DNA of 64,000 bases from Stygiobacter sp043807765 (GTDB taxonomy: Bacteria > Bacteroidota > Ignavibacteria > Ignavibacteriales > Melioribacteraceae): assembly GCA_043807765.1 (NCBI GenBank), contig JAZDFQ010000052.1, forward strand, positions 1 to 64,000. Direction: 5' to 3'. A program made the position numbers and the translations under genes. Each line of letters starts with the position of its first letter. The stretch's first letter is position 1. The notes beneath the pieces were generated by a model. That model was not told where the DNA came from. It was given only the letters and a program-made list of their open reading frames with translations, and ran no database searches. This document shows positions 1 to 9,749 of this stretch, in pieces.

Positions 1-479
1 AAGAAAATGATGCAGTAATGAAAGCCAGAGAACTTAAAGTAGAATTCCGGTCAAAGACATTTAGTAACGGCGATACAAGAAAACAGTTGTTGGCACGAAG
101 CAAGTATTTTTTATATAAGCCACTAAGCCGGTGGACGAAAAACAAAAACAACGGGCGGAAATATTGTTCAGAGAATACCCGGAACTTTAGAATCATATAA
201 TTTCTCTATGACTTCCGTAATTGTTACGAATACCAAAATATAAAGTACCGGTTTGAAGATTGGATAGAAAAAGTAGAGTCAATAAGTTTGAAGGAAATGA
301 AGGTAGCAGCACAAACTATTAAACGTCATCTTTGAGGTATCCTAAATTATTTTGTCAACGGGGCTACCAATGCGGCTATAGAAAGTTTTCATGCGAAACT
401 TAAGTTGTTCAGACAAAGAATTAGAGGTGTGGTTGATAAGAACTTCTTCTTCTTCAGAATTATACAATATTTTGCTTAA
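1..479 (+). pseudogene. Decayed ISL3-family (ISAon1-like) transposase, 3' part
   Basis: Reading across frames recovers the C-terminal half of an ISL3-type DDE transposase. One frame gives LARSKYFLYKPLSRWT (about 90-137); a shifted frame gives EKQKQRAEILFREYPEL (about 136-189); a third gives DFRNCYEYQ and YRFEDWIEKVESISLKEMK up to an in-frame TGA near 332. The last block, NYFVNGATNAAIESFHAKLK, runs to the TAA at 477-479. The NG.TN..IE.FH.KLK block is the typical C-terminal signature of this family. At least two frameshifts and an internal stop make it inactive. The 5' part lies outside the window. It sits directly upstream of a sugar-utilisation regulator, so it may mark an old insertion at the locus border. 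Confidence 0.8.
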
Positions 480-553
480 GCAACCATGCTTGCAGCGGGC
501 AAGTTTTGCCACCTATTTATCCGGTGAACCGAACATTTAAATCGAATTTTTGC

Positions 554-601
554 TTGACAATCTATTTTTTTTTCTTAAAATTGCAATCGTTACCGGAAAC
601 G
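554..601 (+). promoter_or_regulatory. Promoter and LacI-type operator upstream of the first regulator
   Basis: TTGACA (554-559), a 16-bp spacer and TAAAAT (576-581) form a sigma70-like promoter. Immediately downstream, CGTTACCGGAAACG (588-601) is an inverted repeat, palindromic except for one pair, with the central CG step seen in many LacI-family operators. It ends 13 bases before the ATG of the LacI-family gene at 615, where a bound repressor would block initiation. Autoregulation is inferred from position. Confidence 0.5.
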
Positions 602-614
602 TTTGCGGAAAATC

Positions 615-1619
615 ATGAAACAGATAACACTTATAGATATTGCAAAGAAAGCTGGCGTTGCGCCATCAACCGTTTCTCGTGCGTTAAATGATCATCCGGA
701 TGTAAGTGAAAAGACAAGGAAGGCAATAAAGGAAATAGCGAAAGAAAATAATTTCAGATTGAATCCCATTGCCCAAGGCTTGAAAAGTAACAACACAAAA
801 ACGATTGGTGTTATTGTCCCGGAAATCAAACACGATTTTTTTGCTTCAATACTGAGCGGTATTGAAGAAGTCACTTACAATGCGGGATATTCAATTTTAC
901 TATGCCAATCAAATGAAAGCTATGAACGGGAAGTTATAAACATGGATGTTCTGTTACATCAAAGAGTTGCCGGAGTGCTTGCTTCAATTTCTCAGAATAC
1001 AGAAAAGAGTGATCACTTTCGCAAAGCAATGGACAGAAATATTCCTTTAGTTTTTTTTGACCGTGTCTGCGAAGATTTGAATACATGCAAAGTTGTAATT
1101 GATGATGAACAAAGCGCTTTTGAAGCAGTAACCTATTTGATTGAACATGGGTATAAAAAAATATCACACTTTGCCGGACCGAAAAGTCTAAGCATTTGTC
1201 AGAAAAGATTATCAGGATATAGCTCAGCACTGAAGGAAAAAGGAATTGGCTATAACGAACAACTTGTATGTTACGGAGGCTTACATGAACAAGACGGCTA
1301 TAATGCAATGGAGAATATGAATAGGTTGAATAACCTTCCCGACGCAATATTCGCTGTGAATGATCCGGTTGCGATTGGCGCCTATCAGAGAATAAAAGAG
1401 TTGGGATTAAAAATACCGGATGATGTTGCAATTATAGGATTCTCGAATAACAAAATTACTAGCCTTATTGATCCCCCGATGACTACCGTTAATCAACCCT
1501 CGTACGAAATGGGTAAGAAGGCAGCTGAAATTCTACTAACTCTAATTGAGAATAAAAACATTAGTGATTGTACACCAACAATCTTAAAGGCTAATCTGGT
1601 AGTACGCGGTTCAACTTAA
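615..1619 (+). CDS. LacI-family transcriptional regulator
   Basis: A 334-residue repressor of the LacI/GalR family. The N-terminal helix-turn-helix (ITLIDIAKKAGVAPSTVSRA, about residues 4-23) is followed by the hinge region and the usual step into the periplasmic-binding-protein-like effector domain (TIGVIVPEI). The C-terminus ends VVRGST, as in many family members. A TTG codon at 603 is in frame, but the ATG at 615 places the HTH at the normal distance from the N-terminus. The gene stands alone between a transposase remnant and the galactan operon that starts at 1742. A likely operator overlaps its own promoter and a related site lies at 1638, so it probably controls itself and the downstream operon; the inducer would be a galactan-derived sugar (inference). 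Confidence 0.9.
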   Translation: MKQITLIDIAKKAGVAPSTVSRALNDHPDVSEKTRKAIKEIAKENNFRLNPIAQGLKSNNTKTIGVIVPEIKHDFFASILSGIEEVTYNAGYSILLCQSNESYEREVINMDVLLHQRVAGVLASISQNTEKSDHFRKAMDRNIPLVFFDRVCEDLNTCKVVIDDEQSAFEAVTYLIEHGYKKISHFAGPKSLSICQKRLSGYSSALKEKGIGYNEQLVCYGGLHEQDGYNAMENMNRLNNLPDAIFAVNDPVAIGAYQRIKELGLKIPDDVAIIGFSNNKITSLIDPPMTTVNQPSYEMGKKAAEILLTLIENKNISDCTPTILKANLVVRGST

Positions 1620-1637
1620 TAATCAAAAATATCTTGA

Positions 1638-1648
1638 ACGGTAACCGT
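1638..1648. promoter_or_regulatory. Candidate operator before the galactan operon
   Basis: ACGGTAACCGT is a 5-1-5 perfect inverted repeat about 95 bases upstream of the first operon gene. Read on the minus strand it contains GTTACCG, the same seven bases as the left half of the operator at 588-601. Two related sites flanking the regulator gene fit control of both regulator and operon by this LacI-family protein. The site is short and the match partial. Confidence 0.35.
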
Positions 1649-1741
1649 AACTTTTTCTGTGTAAAAGTTTAAGAATACAATTTGAAAAACATAATATGAT
1701 TTCTTTCGGTTATTAATAAGTTAACTAACAAGAGATAAGTT

Positions 1742-3433
1742 TTGCTAGAGAAAAAAAAACATACCTACTTATTAATCGCTTACTATTTTTTAGTAATTGA
1801 AGCATTAATCTCACCAAGCAACTCATTTGCTGTTGTTAACACATCGAACGATACCTTAGCTGTAATTGGTAATAAAACATTATCCTCCGATGCATTCAAA
1901 ATTGTCTATAAAGAAAAGTTAGTGAAGCTGGGGTTGACTGATACTTATGATCTTAGAAGCAAATATTTACAGAACCTAGTTACCGACCAATTGCTTATTC
2001 ATGAAGCAAAACTACAAGGGTTAGAAATAGATTCGGAGGCTTTAGCAGAAAAAAAGCGAATTGAAACGCAAGCATTACTAAATTTATACTCAGATAGGAA
2101 AATTAGCCCCAACATCAAAGTCACTCCGGCAGATTTAAAACAGCTTTTCATCAAAACCAGCACAAAGTTAAAAGTAAGTCATTTGTTTGCAGCTACAAAA
2201 GAAGAAGCAAACCGACTGGTAAAGAGACTAAACAAAGGTGAAAGTTTTGAGAATCTCGCCAAAGGAATATTTAACGATCCACAATTAAAACAAAACGGTG
2301 GTTTGTTGGGATTTATTTCCGTTGATGACATGGACCCGGAATTCGAAAAAGCTGCATATAAATTGAAAGTTGGAGAAATCTCAGCTCCAGTCAAAACTGT
2401 TTATGGATACAGCATAATTCGTTTGGATGATATAAAACAAAATCCGTTTCTAACTGAGACTGAATTTGCAAGGCAACAAGATAAACTAAAGGCTCTCGCA
2501 CGCAAAAGAAAATATGAAGAATCAGCAAAAGAGCTAACTTCAAATCTTCGCTTGAAATTGAAAATCAAATTTAAGAGTGATCTTGTTCCTCAACTATTCA
2601 ATTTGATGCAATCGGATACGAATCACCACCAAATAGAATCAAGCGGGTTCTCGCTATCAGAGTTGAAGAAAACGATTGTTACATTTTCTACTGGCAAGTG
2701 GTGTTTAAGTGAAGTGATTAATCATCTCGAAAACGTAAAGGAAAAACAAAGAAAATGGATTCGCACCAATGAAAATCTTGAAGATTTTTTGGCTGGATTA
2801 ATAATTCGTGAGTATATAGTTAATCAAGCGAAAAAAGAAAAGCTTGATGAAACTCCGGAATATGTGGCGGATGTAAGTGAAAACTTTGATACCTACTTGT
2901 TAACAAAGATTGAAGAAATTGCTCACGCTGAAATAAAGATTCCCAAAGATTCCGTGAGAACTTACTATGAGAAAAACCAAAAGTTATTCATAAATCCCGA
3001 GCGAATTCGCCTTAGCTCAATTTTGATTAACTCCAAAGTATTAGCTGATTCTATTCGAAACATATTAAAGAGTGGAAAAAAGTTTGAAGTTTTGGCGAAA
3101 AAGTATTCTATTCAGAAAATGAGTGCGGAAAATGGAGGAGATATTGGGCTGTTTAAGAAAGAGGAGCTACAAAACTTAGGCAACGAGTTATTTAGCATGA
3201 AAATAGGAGAAGTTAAAGGTCCATTCATTGATCAAAACAAATATTTGTTTTTGAAATGTACAGCTAAACTTGAAGCAACTGAAAAACCATATCAAGACGT
3301 GGAAGCAGAAATTTCAAAAGTTCTCAAATCGCTTGAATGGTTTTCGAAAAGAACTAAGTATGCCGAATCGTTGAAGGGCAAAATTCCTTGTAAAATATTT
3401 TTTAATAAACTCACAGAAATTAAAATTTATTAA
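1742..3433 (+). CDS. Secreted parvulin-type peptidyl-prolyl isomerase/chaperone with two PpiC domains
   Basis: A 563-residue exported foldase of the SurA/PpiC type. After a hydrophobic signal segment (about residues 8-30) comes a SurA-like helical region. One rotamase domain lies at about 137-232 (LKVSHLFAATKEEANRLVKR ... GGLLGFISVDDMDPEF ... GYSIIRLDDI). A second helical stretch is followed by another rotamase domain at about 415-510 (RIRLSSILI ... NGGDIGLFKKEELQ). The start is a TTG; no ATG lies early enough to keep the signal peptide. It lies 13 bases before a TonB-dependent receptor gene. Such chaperones escort outer-membrane beta-barrels across the periplasm, so this one may serve the receptor and porin of this operon. 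A dedicated foldase inside a polysaccharide operon is unusual. Confidence 0.8.
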   Translation: MLEKKKHTYLLIAYYFLVIEALISPSNSFAVVNTSNDTLAVIGNKTLSSDAFKIVYKEKLVKLGLTDTYDLRSKYLQNLVTDQLLIHEAKLQGLEIDSEALAEKKRIETQALLNLYSDRKISPNIKVTPADLKQLFIKTSTKLKVSHLFAATKEEANRLVKRLNKGESFENLAKGIFNDPQLKQNGGLLGFISVDDMDPEFEKAAYKLKVGEISAPVKTVYGYSIIRLDDIKQNPFLTETEFARQQDKLKALARKRKYEESAKELTSNLRLKLKIKFKSDLVPQLFNLMQSDTNHHQIESSGFSLSELKKTIVTFSTGKWCLSEVINHLENVKEKQRKWIRTNENLEDFLAGLIIREYIVNQAKKEKLDETPEYVADVSENFDTYLLTKIEEIAHAEIKIPKDSVRTYYEKNQKLFINPERIRLSSILINSKVLADSIRNILKSGKKFEVLAKKYSIQKMSAENGGDIGLFKKEELQNLGNELFSMKIGEVKGPFIDQNKYLFLKCTAKLEATEKPYQDVEAEISKVLKSLEWFSKRTKYAESLKGKIPCKIFFNKLTEIKIY

Positions 3434-3446
3434 ATGAACTAGTAAG

Positions 3447-6215
3447 ATGATGATAACAAAAAAGTATTTAGTGCTTAGTTTTCTGCTTCTGTCAAGTTTT
3501 GCTCTCTTTGGGCAAAGCTCAGGTAAACTAACCGGAAAAGTAACTGATAAAGAAACGGGCGAGCCGTTGATAGGTGTTACAATTCTAATCGAAGGAACTT
3601 CAATCGGCGCAACAACTGATCTCGATGGAGATTATGTAATTGTAAAAGTACCATCGGGCAAGCATACTATTTCAGCTAAATACATCGGTTATTCTTCCAT
3701 GACCGTGAATAATTTTCAAGTGCTAACCGATCTAACCAGTAAACTCAATTTTCAATTGACGCAAGGTTCGGTAAATCTAAATCAAGAAGTTGTTGTTACT
3801 GCCGAAGCACCAATGATTAAGAAAGATCTAACTGCTACCGAATCAAGAGTTACTGCTGATGAGATAAAAAATTTACCTCTGCAAAGTTTGGATCAATTAA
3901 TAAGTCTTCAAGCGGGAGTGAGTAAAGATGCTGGTGGAGGAATTCACATTCGAGGTGGAAGATCTAGCGAAGTTTCTTATCTAATTAATGGCATCAGTGT
4001 AACTGATGATTATTCGCGTTCGCAAGCACTAACGGTAGAGACAGAATCAATTCAAGAACTTCAGGTAATAAGCGGAACGTTCAATGCTGAGTATGGAAAC
4101 GCATTGAGCGGTGTTGTTAATCTCGTTACAAAAACCGGAGGCAATAAATTCAAAAGTAATATTGAGGTTTGGACTGGAGATTATGCAAGCTCTCACAAAG
4201 ATATTTTCTGGAATATTGACAAATTTAATGTTGCAGCTAATTATAACTTGCAAGCATCTGTAAGCGGTCCAATTATTAAAGATGAATTGACTTACTTTGC
4301 GACAGCTCGTAAAGTGAATAACGGCGGTTATTTATTTGGGCAGAACATTTATAAGCCGCAAGGAAGAACAACATTTGATGGCGGCAGACTAATTCCAAAT
4401 CCGGGTGATAGTTCTTATGTATCTATGAATCCTAGTGAAAGACTAAGCGGACAAGTAACGTTTGATTGGCAATTGTATTCCGGGTTAAGATTAAAAGTAG
4501 ATGGTTTCGGTAGCAGTGATAAGAACCGCTACTATTCTCATTCATACAGACTGAATCCGCTTGGTGTAAAAGGTTCTGAAAGTAATGGTGTAAGTCTATT
4601 TGGAAAGCTTACACATCAATTGCTGCCGACAACTTTTCACGAACTTACTTTCGCTTATAAGTACAATGATTTTACATCCAACCTTTATGATGATGCTTAT
4701 GATTCGCGCTATGTTCATCCGGATTCATCAGCAAACACCCCCGGCTATCATTTTATTAAGGCGGGTAACGATGTAAATAGATTTCAGCGTAACACAAAAA
4801 GCATGATTCTTAAATGGGACTTAACAAGTCAGATTACAAAAGTGAATCTTGTTAAGCTGGGAGTTGAATATCAGACAGATAAAGTATTCTATGAAAACAT
4901 AAATTTGATTCCGGCAGTTTTGGAAAATGGGCAGCAAGCTTTTCCTTTTGTGCCTTACATACTTGGAATTGATTCTCCTCAGCATGATATGTTTGAAAGA
5001 ATGCCAAAAAAGTTTAGTGCATATATTCAAGACAAAATCGAATTCGAAAGCTTGATAATCAATATCGGATTGCGTTTTGACCTATTTGATCCGAATGGAA
5101 GACTGCCGGTCGATTCGGAAGATCCTAACATTTATAATCCGTTCAAGCTGGAACACATTTACAAAGATTCCAATAATGATGGAAAGATTGGGCTTGATGA
5201 ACAACTCGATGCAAACAAATACAGTTTAGCAGAGAAGGAAGCATTCTGGTATAAGAGCACTTCAACAAAATCACAATTGAGTCCACGCTTTGGTGTAGCT
5301 TATCCAATCACTGATAAGGGAATTATCAGATTCTCATACGGAATATTCCAGCAGATACCGGAATACAGCCAACTCTATCTGCGCGATCAATACAAGCTGC
5401 TTCCATCAGTAAATAATGTTCAAGGTGCTTATGGAAATCCAGATTTAAAACCACAAAGCACAACTATTTATGAAATTGGTTTGCAGCAACAAATCTTTGA
5501 AAACTTTTCGTTAGATGTAACAGCGTTTTACAGAGATATCAGAGATTGGATTTCTTCGAGCCAGCCGATTCCAAGTTATCTTGCCGGAGTTTCATACTCG
5601 CAAAGAATAAACAGAGACTTCGCGAATGTTAAAGGCGTAACGCTCGCAATCAACAAAAGATTTACAGACGGTTTTTCTTTCGGCATAGATTACACTTACC
5701 AAGTTGCGGAGGGAATTAACTCTTCACCGGATGAAGAATTTAATTCCCAGCTAAATGGTTCTGAACCAAAACGCATTTTAACTCCTCTGGATTGGGATCA
5801 AACGCATACACTTAATTCAAACATTTATGTTGGCGGAAGTGATTGGGGCGCGAGTTTGATTTCTACTTTGAATACCGGGCAGCCATATACTCCAACACTT
5901 ATTGCCGGATTCAATTCCGGAAGAAATGTGTTAACGGGACTTGCGAGCAACAGCAGACGTAAACCATTAATAGTTAAACTCGATCTCGAACTTCATAAGA
6001 ATTTAGAATTGTTTGACGCAACAATTGTGCTTTTCGTAAAAGTTTTTAATCTGCTCGATTCAAAGAATCCGCTTATTGTTTGGGGTGATACGGGACGCCC
6101 GGATTTCACATTGGATGAAAAACAAGTTACAAATTACGATGAAGGATGGTTCGATAATCCAAGTTATTACAGCGAACCGAGAAGTATTTACATAGGAACA
6201 AAAATCTCTTTATAG
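3447..6215 (+). CDS. TonB-dependent outer-membrane receptor, SusC-like
   Basis: A 922-residue receptor for TonB-driven import across the outer membrane. Signal peptide at residues 1-22, then a carboxypeptidase-regulatory-like domain (GKLTGKVTDKETGEPLIGVT, about 26-110). The plug domain starts near VVVTAEAP (about 117) and carries IHIRGGRSSEVSYLINGI; a long beta-barrel runs to the end at ISL. An EF-hand-like loop, DSNNDGKIGLDE, sits in the barrel region near residue 575 and may bind calcium. The genes after it encode a large secreted protein, a PorV-like porin and a galactanase, so galacto-oligosaccharides are the likely cargo (inference). No SusD partner follows. ATG codons at 3447 and 3450 are both possible starts. 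Confidence 0.9.
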   Translation: MMITKKYLVLSFLLLSSFALFGQSSGKLTGKVTDKETGEPLIGVTILIEGTSIGATTDLDGDYVIVKVPSGKHTISAKYIGYSSMTVNNFQVLTDLTSKLNFQLTQGSVNLNQEVVVTAEAPMIKKDLTATESRVTADEIKNLPLQSLDQLISLQAGVSKDAGGGIHIRGGRSSEVSYLINGISVTDDYSRSQALTVETESIQELQVISGTFNAEYGNALSGVVNLVTKTGGNKFKSNIEVWTGDYASSHKDIFWNIDKFNVAANYNLQASVSGPIIKDELTYFATARKVNNGGYLFGQNIYKPQGRTTFDGGRLIPNPGDSSYVSMNPSERLSGQVTFDWQLYSGLRLKVDGFGSSDKNRYYSHSYRLNPLGVKGSESNGVSLFGKLTHQLLPTTFHELTFAYKYNDFTSNLYDDAYDSRYVHPDSSANTPGYHFIKAGNDVNRFQRNTKSMILKWDLTSQITKVNLVKLGVEYQTDKVFYENINLIPAVLENGQQAFPFVPYILGIDSPQHDMFERMPKKFSAYIQDKIEFESLIINIGLRFDLFDPNGRLPVDSEDPNIYNPFKLEHIYKDSNNDGKIGLDEQLDANKYSLAEKEAFWYKSTSTKSQLSPRFGVAYPITDKGIIRFSYGIFQQIPEYSQLYLRDQYKLLPSVNNVQGAYGNPDLKPQSTTIYEIGLQQQIFENFSLDVTAFYRDIRDWISSSQPIPSYLAGVSYSQRINRDFANVKGVTLAINKRFTDGFSFGIDYTYQVAEGINSSPDEEFNSQLNGSEPKRILTPLDWDQTHTLNSNIYVGGSDWGASLISTLNTGQPYTPTLIAGFNSGRNVLTGLASNSRRKPLIVKLDLELHKNLELFDATIVLFVKVFNLLDSKNPLIVWGDTGRPDFTLDEKQVTNYDEGWFDNPSYYSEPRSIYIGTKISL

Positions 6216-6233
6216 AATTTTGTAGGAATTAAG

Positions 6234-9200
6234 ATGAAGGTAAAAACATTTTTAACTATCATTTCTTTTTGTGTGATGTGTAATTACACTTACGCTCAGG
6301 TGGTAAATCATAAACCATCGGATTTTAGAAGCGATGTTAATTACCGAAGAAACTCCAGCGTGGATGGAAATAACTTACGAACCACAATTTTCAATTCGGG
6401 ATACAGCGGTGATCCTTCCAACAGACCAGATTATTACGAGTATGAATGGCCGAAGAACACAAACAGAATTTACATCGCGCTGCTTGATATACTACTTGGT
6501 GCGGAAGTTAAAAGTAATAGCGGGCAGCAAATAAATTTAGTAGAAGTTCCGCAAGGAAGATCGAATCCATCCAACGGAAATTCTTGGAATATGGAACCGG
6601 TGCCCGGATTTATTGATCCGCAGCAAAAAGAAATTGCGCGTAGCGATAATCCAAACTCGTGGCCAACTGCGGTTCAAAAAGGTTGGCGTGATAAAAGAAC
6701 CGATCCACAAGATCCGGGCTGGGTTGGCTCATGGAACGGTTTCTTCGGCAAAAATATTTTTAATGCAGATCAAGAATTCTATTATGTAACATCTGATGAT
6801 CTCTACAAACGCCAGCCATATACGCCCGATACAACTGATCTTTCACGCGGCGGACTTGGATTAATTATGGATGTGCGAACTTTAGCGTGGACGAATCCAT
6901 TAGTTAGCGATATTGTTTTCTCTGTTCATGATATTAAGAATGACGGAACCAAAACAATTGATAAAACTTCGTTCTTACTTTTCGTTGCGGATTGGGTTGG
7001 CGGAGATAATCCGGATGATTATCCATACGTTGATCTCCAGACAGCAACAACATTTCTAACCGATGCTAACAGAATTGGAACTGAAGCGTTCAGTGGAACG
7101 CCCGTTGGAGTTGCATCATTAAAATATTTGGAAACGCCGGGCAATCAAGTTAACGGAATTGATGATGATGGTGATTCTGATGACAACACATCGCTTCTAA
7201 CAAAAATCGGTTCGAATGTTGAAACACTTGTTCCTCATTTCACCGCAAGTGATTTTACTTCAACATTTCTAAAACCGGGAGATAAGATTGTTTTAATCCA
7301 ATCGCAGACTTATGATAGAATTATTACTACTTATCCAAACGGCGGCGGCAAAATTAAAAGTCTTGATAAAGAATATTTACTTCCTGCTGCTGGTTTAACT
7401 GTTAGTGAAGATACTTTGGCAAATGGATATGATGAAGACTTTGATGGACTGATTGATGAGAAACAGTCGCTCCATTTATTTCATATCAATGAAATTAAGC
7501 AAACAACAAATCCGGTTCGTTACCTAAACTACCGTTCGTTTGCCGTTGGCGATACGATTAAGCGCGGGTTTGTTGTTAAAGGAACTAATGCAGCTTGGAA
7601 CTATCAAAATGTAGCGCCGATGATTGATGAATCTCGCGACGATGGATTCGATAATGATAATGATTGGGTAGCTTTTTACGATGACAATGGACTTGATGGT
7701 GTTAGAGGAACACAAGATGTTGGTGAACTTGACGGCAAACCCACAAGCGGAGTGGGAACAGAATTTCCCGGTGAACCGGGAATTGATAAAACCGATGTAA
7801 GCGAAACCGACGCGATAGGAATTACCAGCGCGTTTCAAATTCAAGATGGAATTTTGAGCTTCAACACTTCGCCGGATAAAGGCTTGTGGGACTTACTAAT
7901 GATTCCCGGCAAAATAAATTTGGTAAGACAAGTCGGCGAGTATCAGACTTATGTTTCATCGGGATATTTCCCTTTACTGCCGGGTCAAAGACAACGGATG
8001 GCAGTTTCTGTTGCTCTTGCCGGAGGCAACTCTACAAAAGAAGCAGATATTGAAAGCGCGATTAGAAAACAGAAACAAGCAGCCGATGCTTACAATGCAG
8101 ATTATCAATTTGCTAAAGCGCCTCTGCAAGTTACTTTAACTGCGGTTCCCGGCGATGGAGAAGTTGCACTTTACTGGGATGATGTTGCTGAAAAATCTTT
8201 CGATAGATACATAGAAAAAATTGGCGGTGATGGAAATGATTTTGAAGGATACAGAATTTACCGCGCAACAGATGCTGCGTTGCTCGATGCGAAAGTCATT
8301 ACCGATTATAACGGCGCGCCAACTTTGCTTAGACCAATCGCACAGTTCGATCTTGCTGATGGAATTAAAGGCTTGCGAGGAGACGATATTCTCGGAGTCT
8401 ATTTCGATTTAGGAAAAGATACCGGTCTTAAACATCAATTTGTTGATAGAGATGTAATAAATGGTCAGCGCTACTTCTATGCAATTACAGCTTACGATTT
8501 CGGCTATCCGGCAAATCAAATATCTCCAACAGAAACGCCAATCAATATTACAGTTGCGACCGATGGTGTTATAGCTCACGGAAAAAACGTTGCTGTTGTA
8601 AGACCATCTGCAAGCGCGGCGGGATATTTACCTCCTCAAGTTGCATCGTTTAATCATGCGCTCGGCGGAGCCAGCGGTAAGATCGGAATTGATATAATTG
8701 ATCCAACTAGAATTAAAGAAAATGCTGAATATGAAATCACTTTTAAGGATACAGTTCAGAAAGTCGGCACTAAGGATATAACTAAAACCGCCTCATTTAC
8801 TTTGAGAAATCTTTCGGATAACAAAACTCTTCTGATGAATGATAAGCGCATTGGTTTGACTGATGAAATTTCGGCTACAGAAGGATTTCGTCTTACTCTT
8901 TCAAATGTTGAAACACTTTCGCTCAATCAACAAAAAACAAAATGGAATAAGCCGGATGTTTACTCATTCGATTTTGAAGCCGCAGCGTTTCTATCAATTA
9001 AAGGTGTGGAGAATCCGGCAGATTATAAAATAATTTTTGGCGATGTAGGACTTTCAACTTCTAAGGACACATCAATAGGATTCATAAAACTTCCGGCTAG
9101 GCAGGTAAACTTCAAAGTACTGAATGCGACACAAAACAGAGAAGTAAAATTCGCTTATAGTGAAGGAGATGGAACAGACGGAAAGTTTTCGATTGATAAA

Positions 9201-9737
9201 AACAATGCGAATAATGTTGACGCGATCTACTTTATCGAACCGGATCAAAATGGTAAAACCCGTTATACTTGGCAATTAATTCTGAATACCAAAAGCGGTA
9301 CAAGAAATCCGCAGAACGGAGATACACTTTACATAAATCTCAATAAGCCGTTCCTTTCTTCAGATAAATATGCTTTCAAAATGAAGCAGTCATCTATTTC
9401 TCAAGAGAAAGCTAAAGATGAATTAAAGAATATTCGTGTAGTGCCTAATCCATACGTTGCGGCAGAAACTTGGGAACCAAGAAATACATTTACCAGTGGC
9501 CGCGGTCCAAGGGAAATTCACTTCATCAATCTTCCGGCAAAATGTACCATACGAATATTTAATGTTGGCGGTACATTGGTGAAAACAATCGAACATGATT
9601 CTGCTTTCGAAACCGGAACCGCAATTTGGGATGTGTTGAGTGATGAAAAATTTGAAATAGCTTACGGCGTATATGTCTATCACGTTGACGCGCCGGGCGT
9701 TGGTCAAAAAACCGGAACATTCGCAATCATAAAATAA
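6234..9737 (+). CDS. Large secreted protein with Asp-rich calcium-type loops and a T9SS-like C-terminal domain
   Basis: An 1167-residue exported protein of unknown function; signal peptide MKVKTFLTIISFCVMCNYTYA. Several acidic loops resemble calcium-binding repeats: GIDDDGDSDDN (about 307), YDEDFDGLIDE (about 398), DDGFDNDND (about 465) and DDNGLDG. A fibronectin-like region lies near 640-780 (GDGEVALYWDD, FEGYRIYRATDA). The last 100 residues (from IRVVPNPYVAAETWEP, through FTSGRGPREIHF and IRIFNVGG, to YGVYVYHVDAPG) resemble the C-terminal sorting or anchoring domain common in Ignavibacteria secreted proteins, but lack YPNPFNP. It follows the TonB receptor by 18 bases and precedes a PorV-like gene. 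It may be the surface partner of the receptor in place of SusD (inference). Confidence 0.7.
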   Translation: MKVKTFLTIISFCVMCNYTYAQVVNHKPSDFRSDVNYRRNSSVDGNNLRTTIFNSGYSGDPSNRPDYYEYEWPKNTNRIYIALLDILLGAEVKSNSGQQINLVEVPQGRSNPSNGNSWNMEPVPGFIDPQQKEIARSDNPNSWPTAVQKGWRDKRTDPQDPGWVGSWNGFFGKNIFNADQEFYYVTSDDLYKRQPYTPDTTDLSRGGLGLIMDVRTLAWTNPLVSDIVFSVHDIKNDGTKTIDKTSFLLFVADWVGGDNPDDYPYVDLQTATTFLTDANRIGTEAFSGTPVGVASLKYLETPGNQVNGIDDDGDSDDNTSLLTKIGSNVETLVPHFTASDFTSTFLKPGDKIVLIQSQTYDRIITTYPNGGGKIKSLDKEYLLPAAGLTVSEDTLANGYDEDFDGLIDEKQSLHLFHINEIKQTTNPVRYLNYRSFAVGDTIKRGFVVKGTNAAWNYQNVAPMIDESRDDGFDNDNDWVAFYDDNGLDGVRGTQDVGELDGKPTSGVGTEFPGEPGIDKTDVSETDAIGITSAFQIQDGILSFNTSPDKGLWDLLMIPGKINLVRQVGEYQTYVSSGYFPLLPGQRQRMAVSVALAGGNSTKEADIESAIRKQKQAADAYNADYQFAKAPLQVTLTAVPGDGEVALYWDDVAEKSFDRYIEKIGGDGNDFEGYRIYRATDAALLDAKVITDYNGAPTLLRPIAQFDLADGIKGLRGDDILGVYFDLGKDTGLKHQFVDRDVINGQRYFYAITAYDFGYPANQISPTETPINITVATDGVIAHGKNVAVVRPSASAAGYLPPQVASFNHALGGASGKIGIDIIDPTRIKENAEYEITFKDTVQKVGTKDITKTASFTLRNLSDNKTLLMNDKRIGLTDEISATEGFRLTLSNVETLSLNQQKTKWNKPDVYSFDFEAAAFLSIKGVENPADYKIIFGDVGLSTSKDTSIGFIKLPARQVNFKVLNATQNREVKFAYSEGDGTDGKFSIDKNNANNVDAIYFIEPDQNGKTRYTWQLILNTKSGTRNPQNGDTLYINLNKPFLSSDKYAFKMKQSSISQEKAKDELKNIRVVPNPYVAAETWEPRNTFTSGRGPREIHFINLPAKCTIRIFNVGGTLVKTIEHDSAFETGTAIWDVLSDEKFEIAYGVYVYHVDAPGVGQKTGTFAIIK

Positions 9738-9749
9738 AATTGATAAGCC

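Noticed and set aside
934..1431. 165-codon minus-strand open frame
   Set aside because: Antisense shadow of the LacI-family gene, with no coding features.
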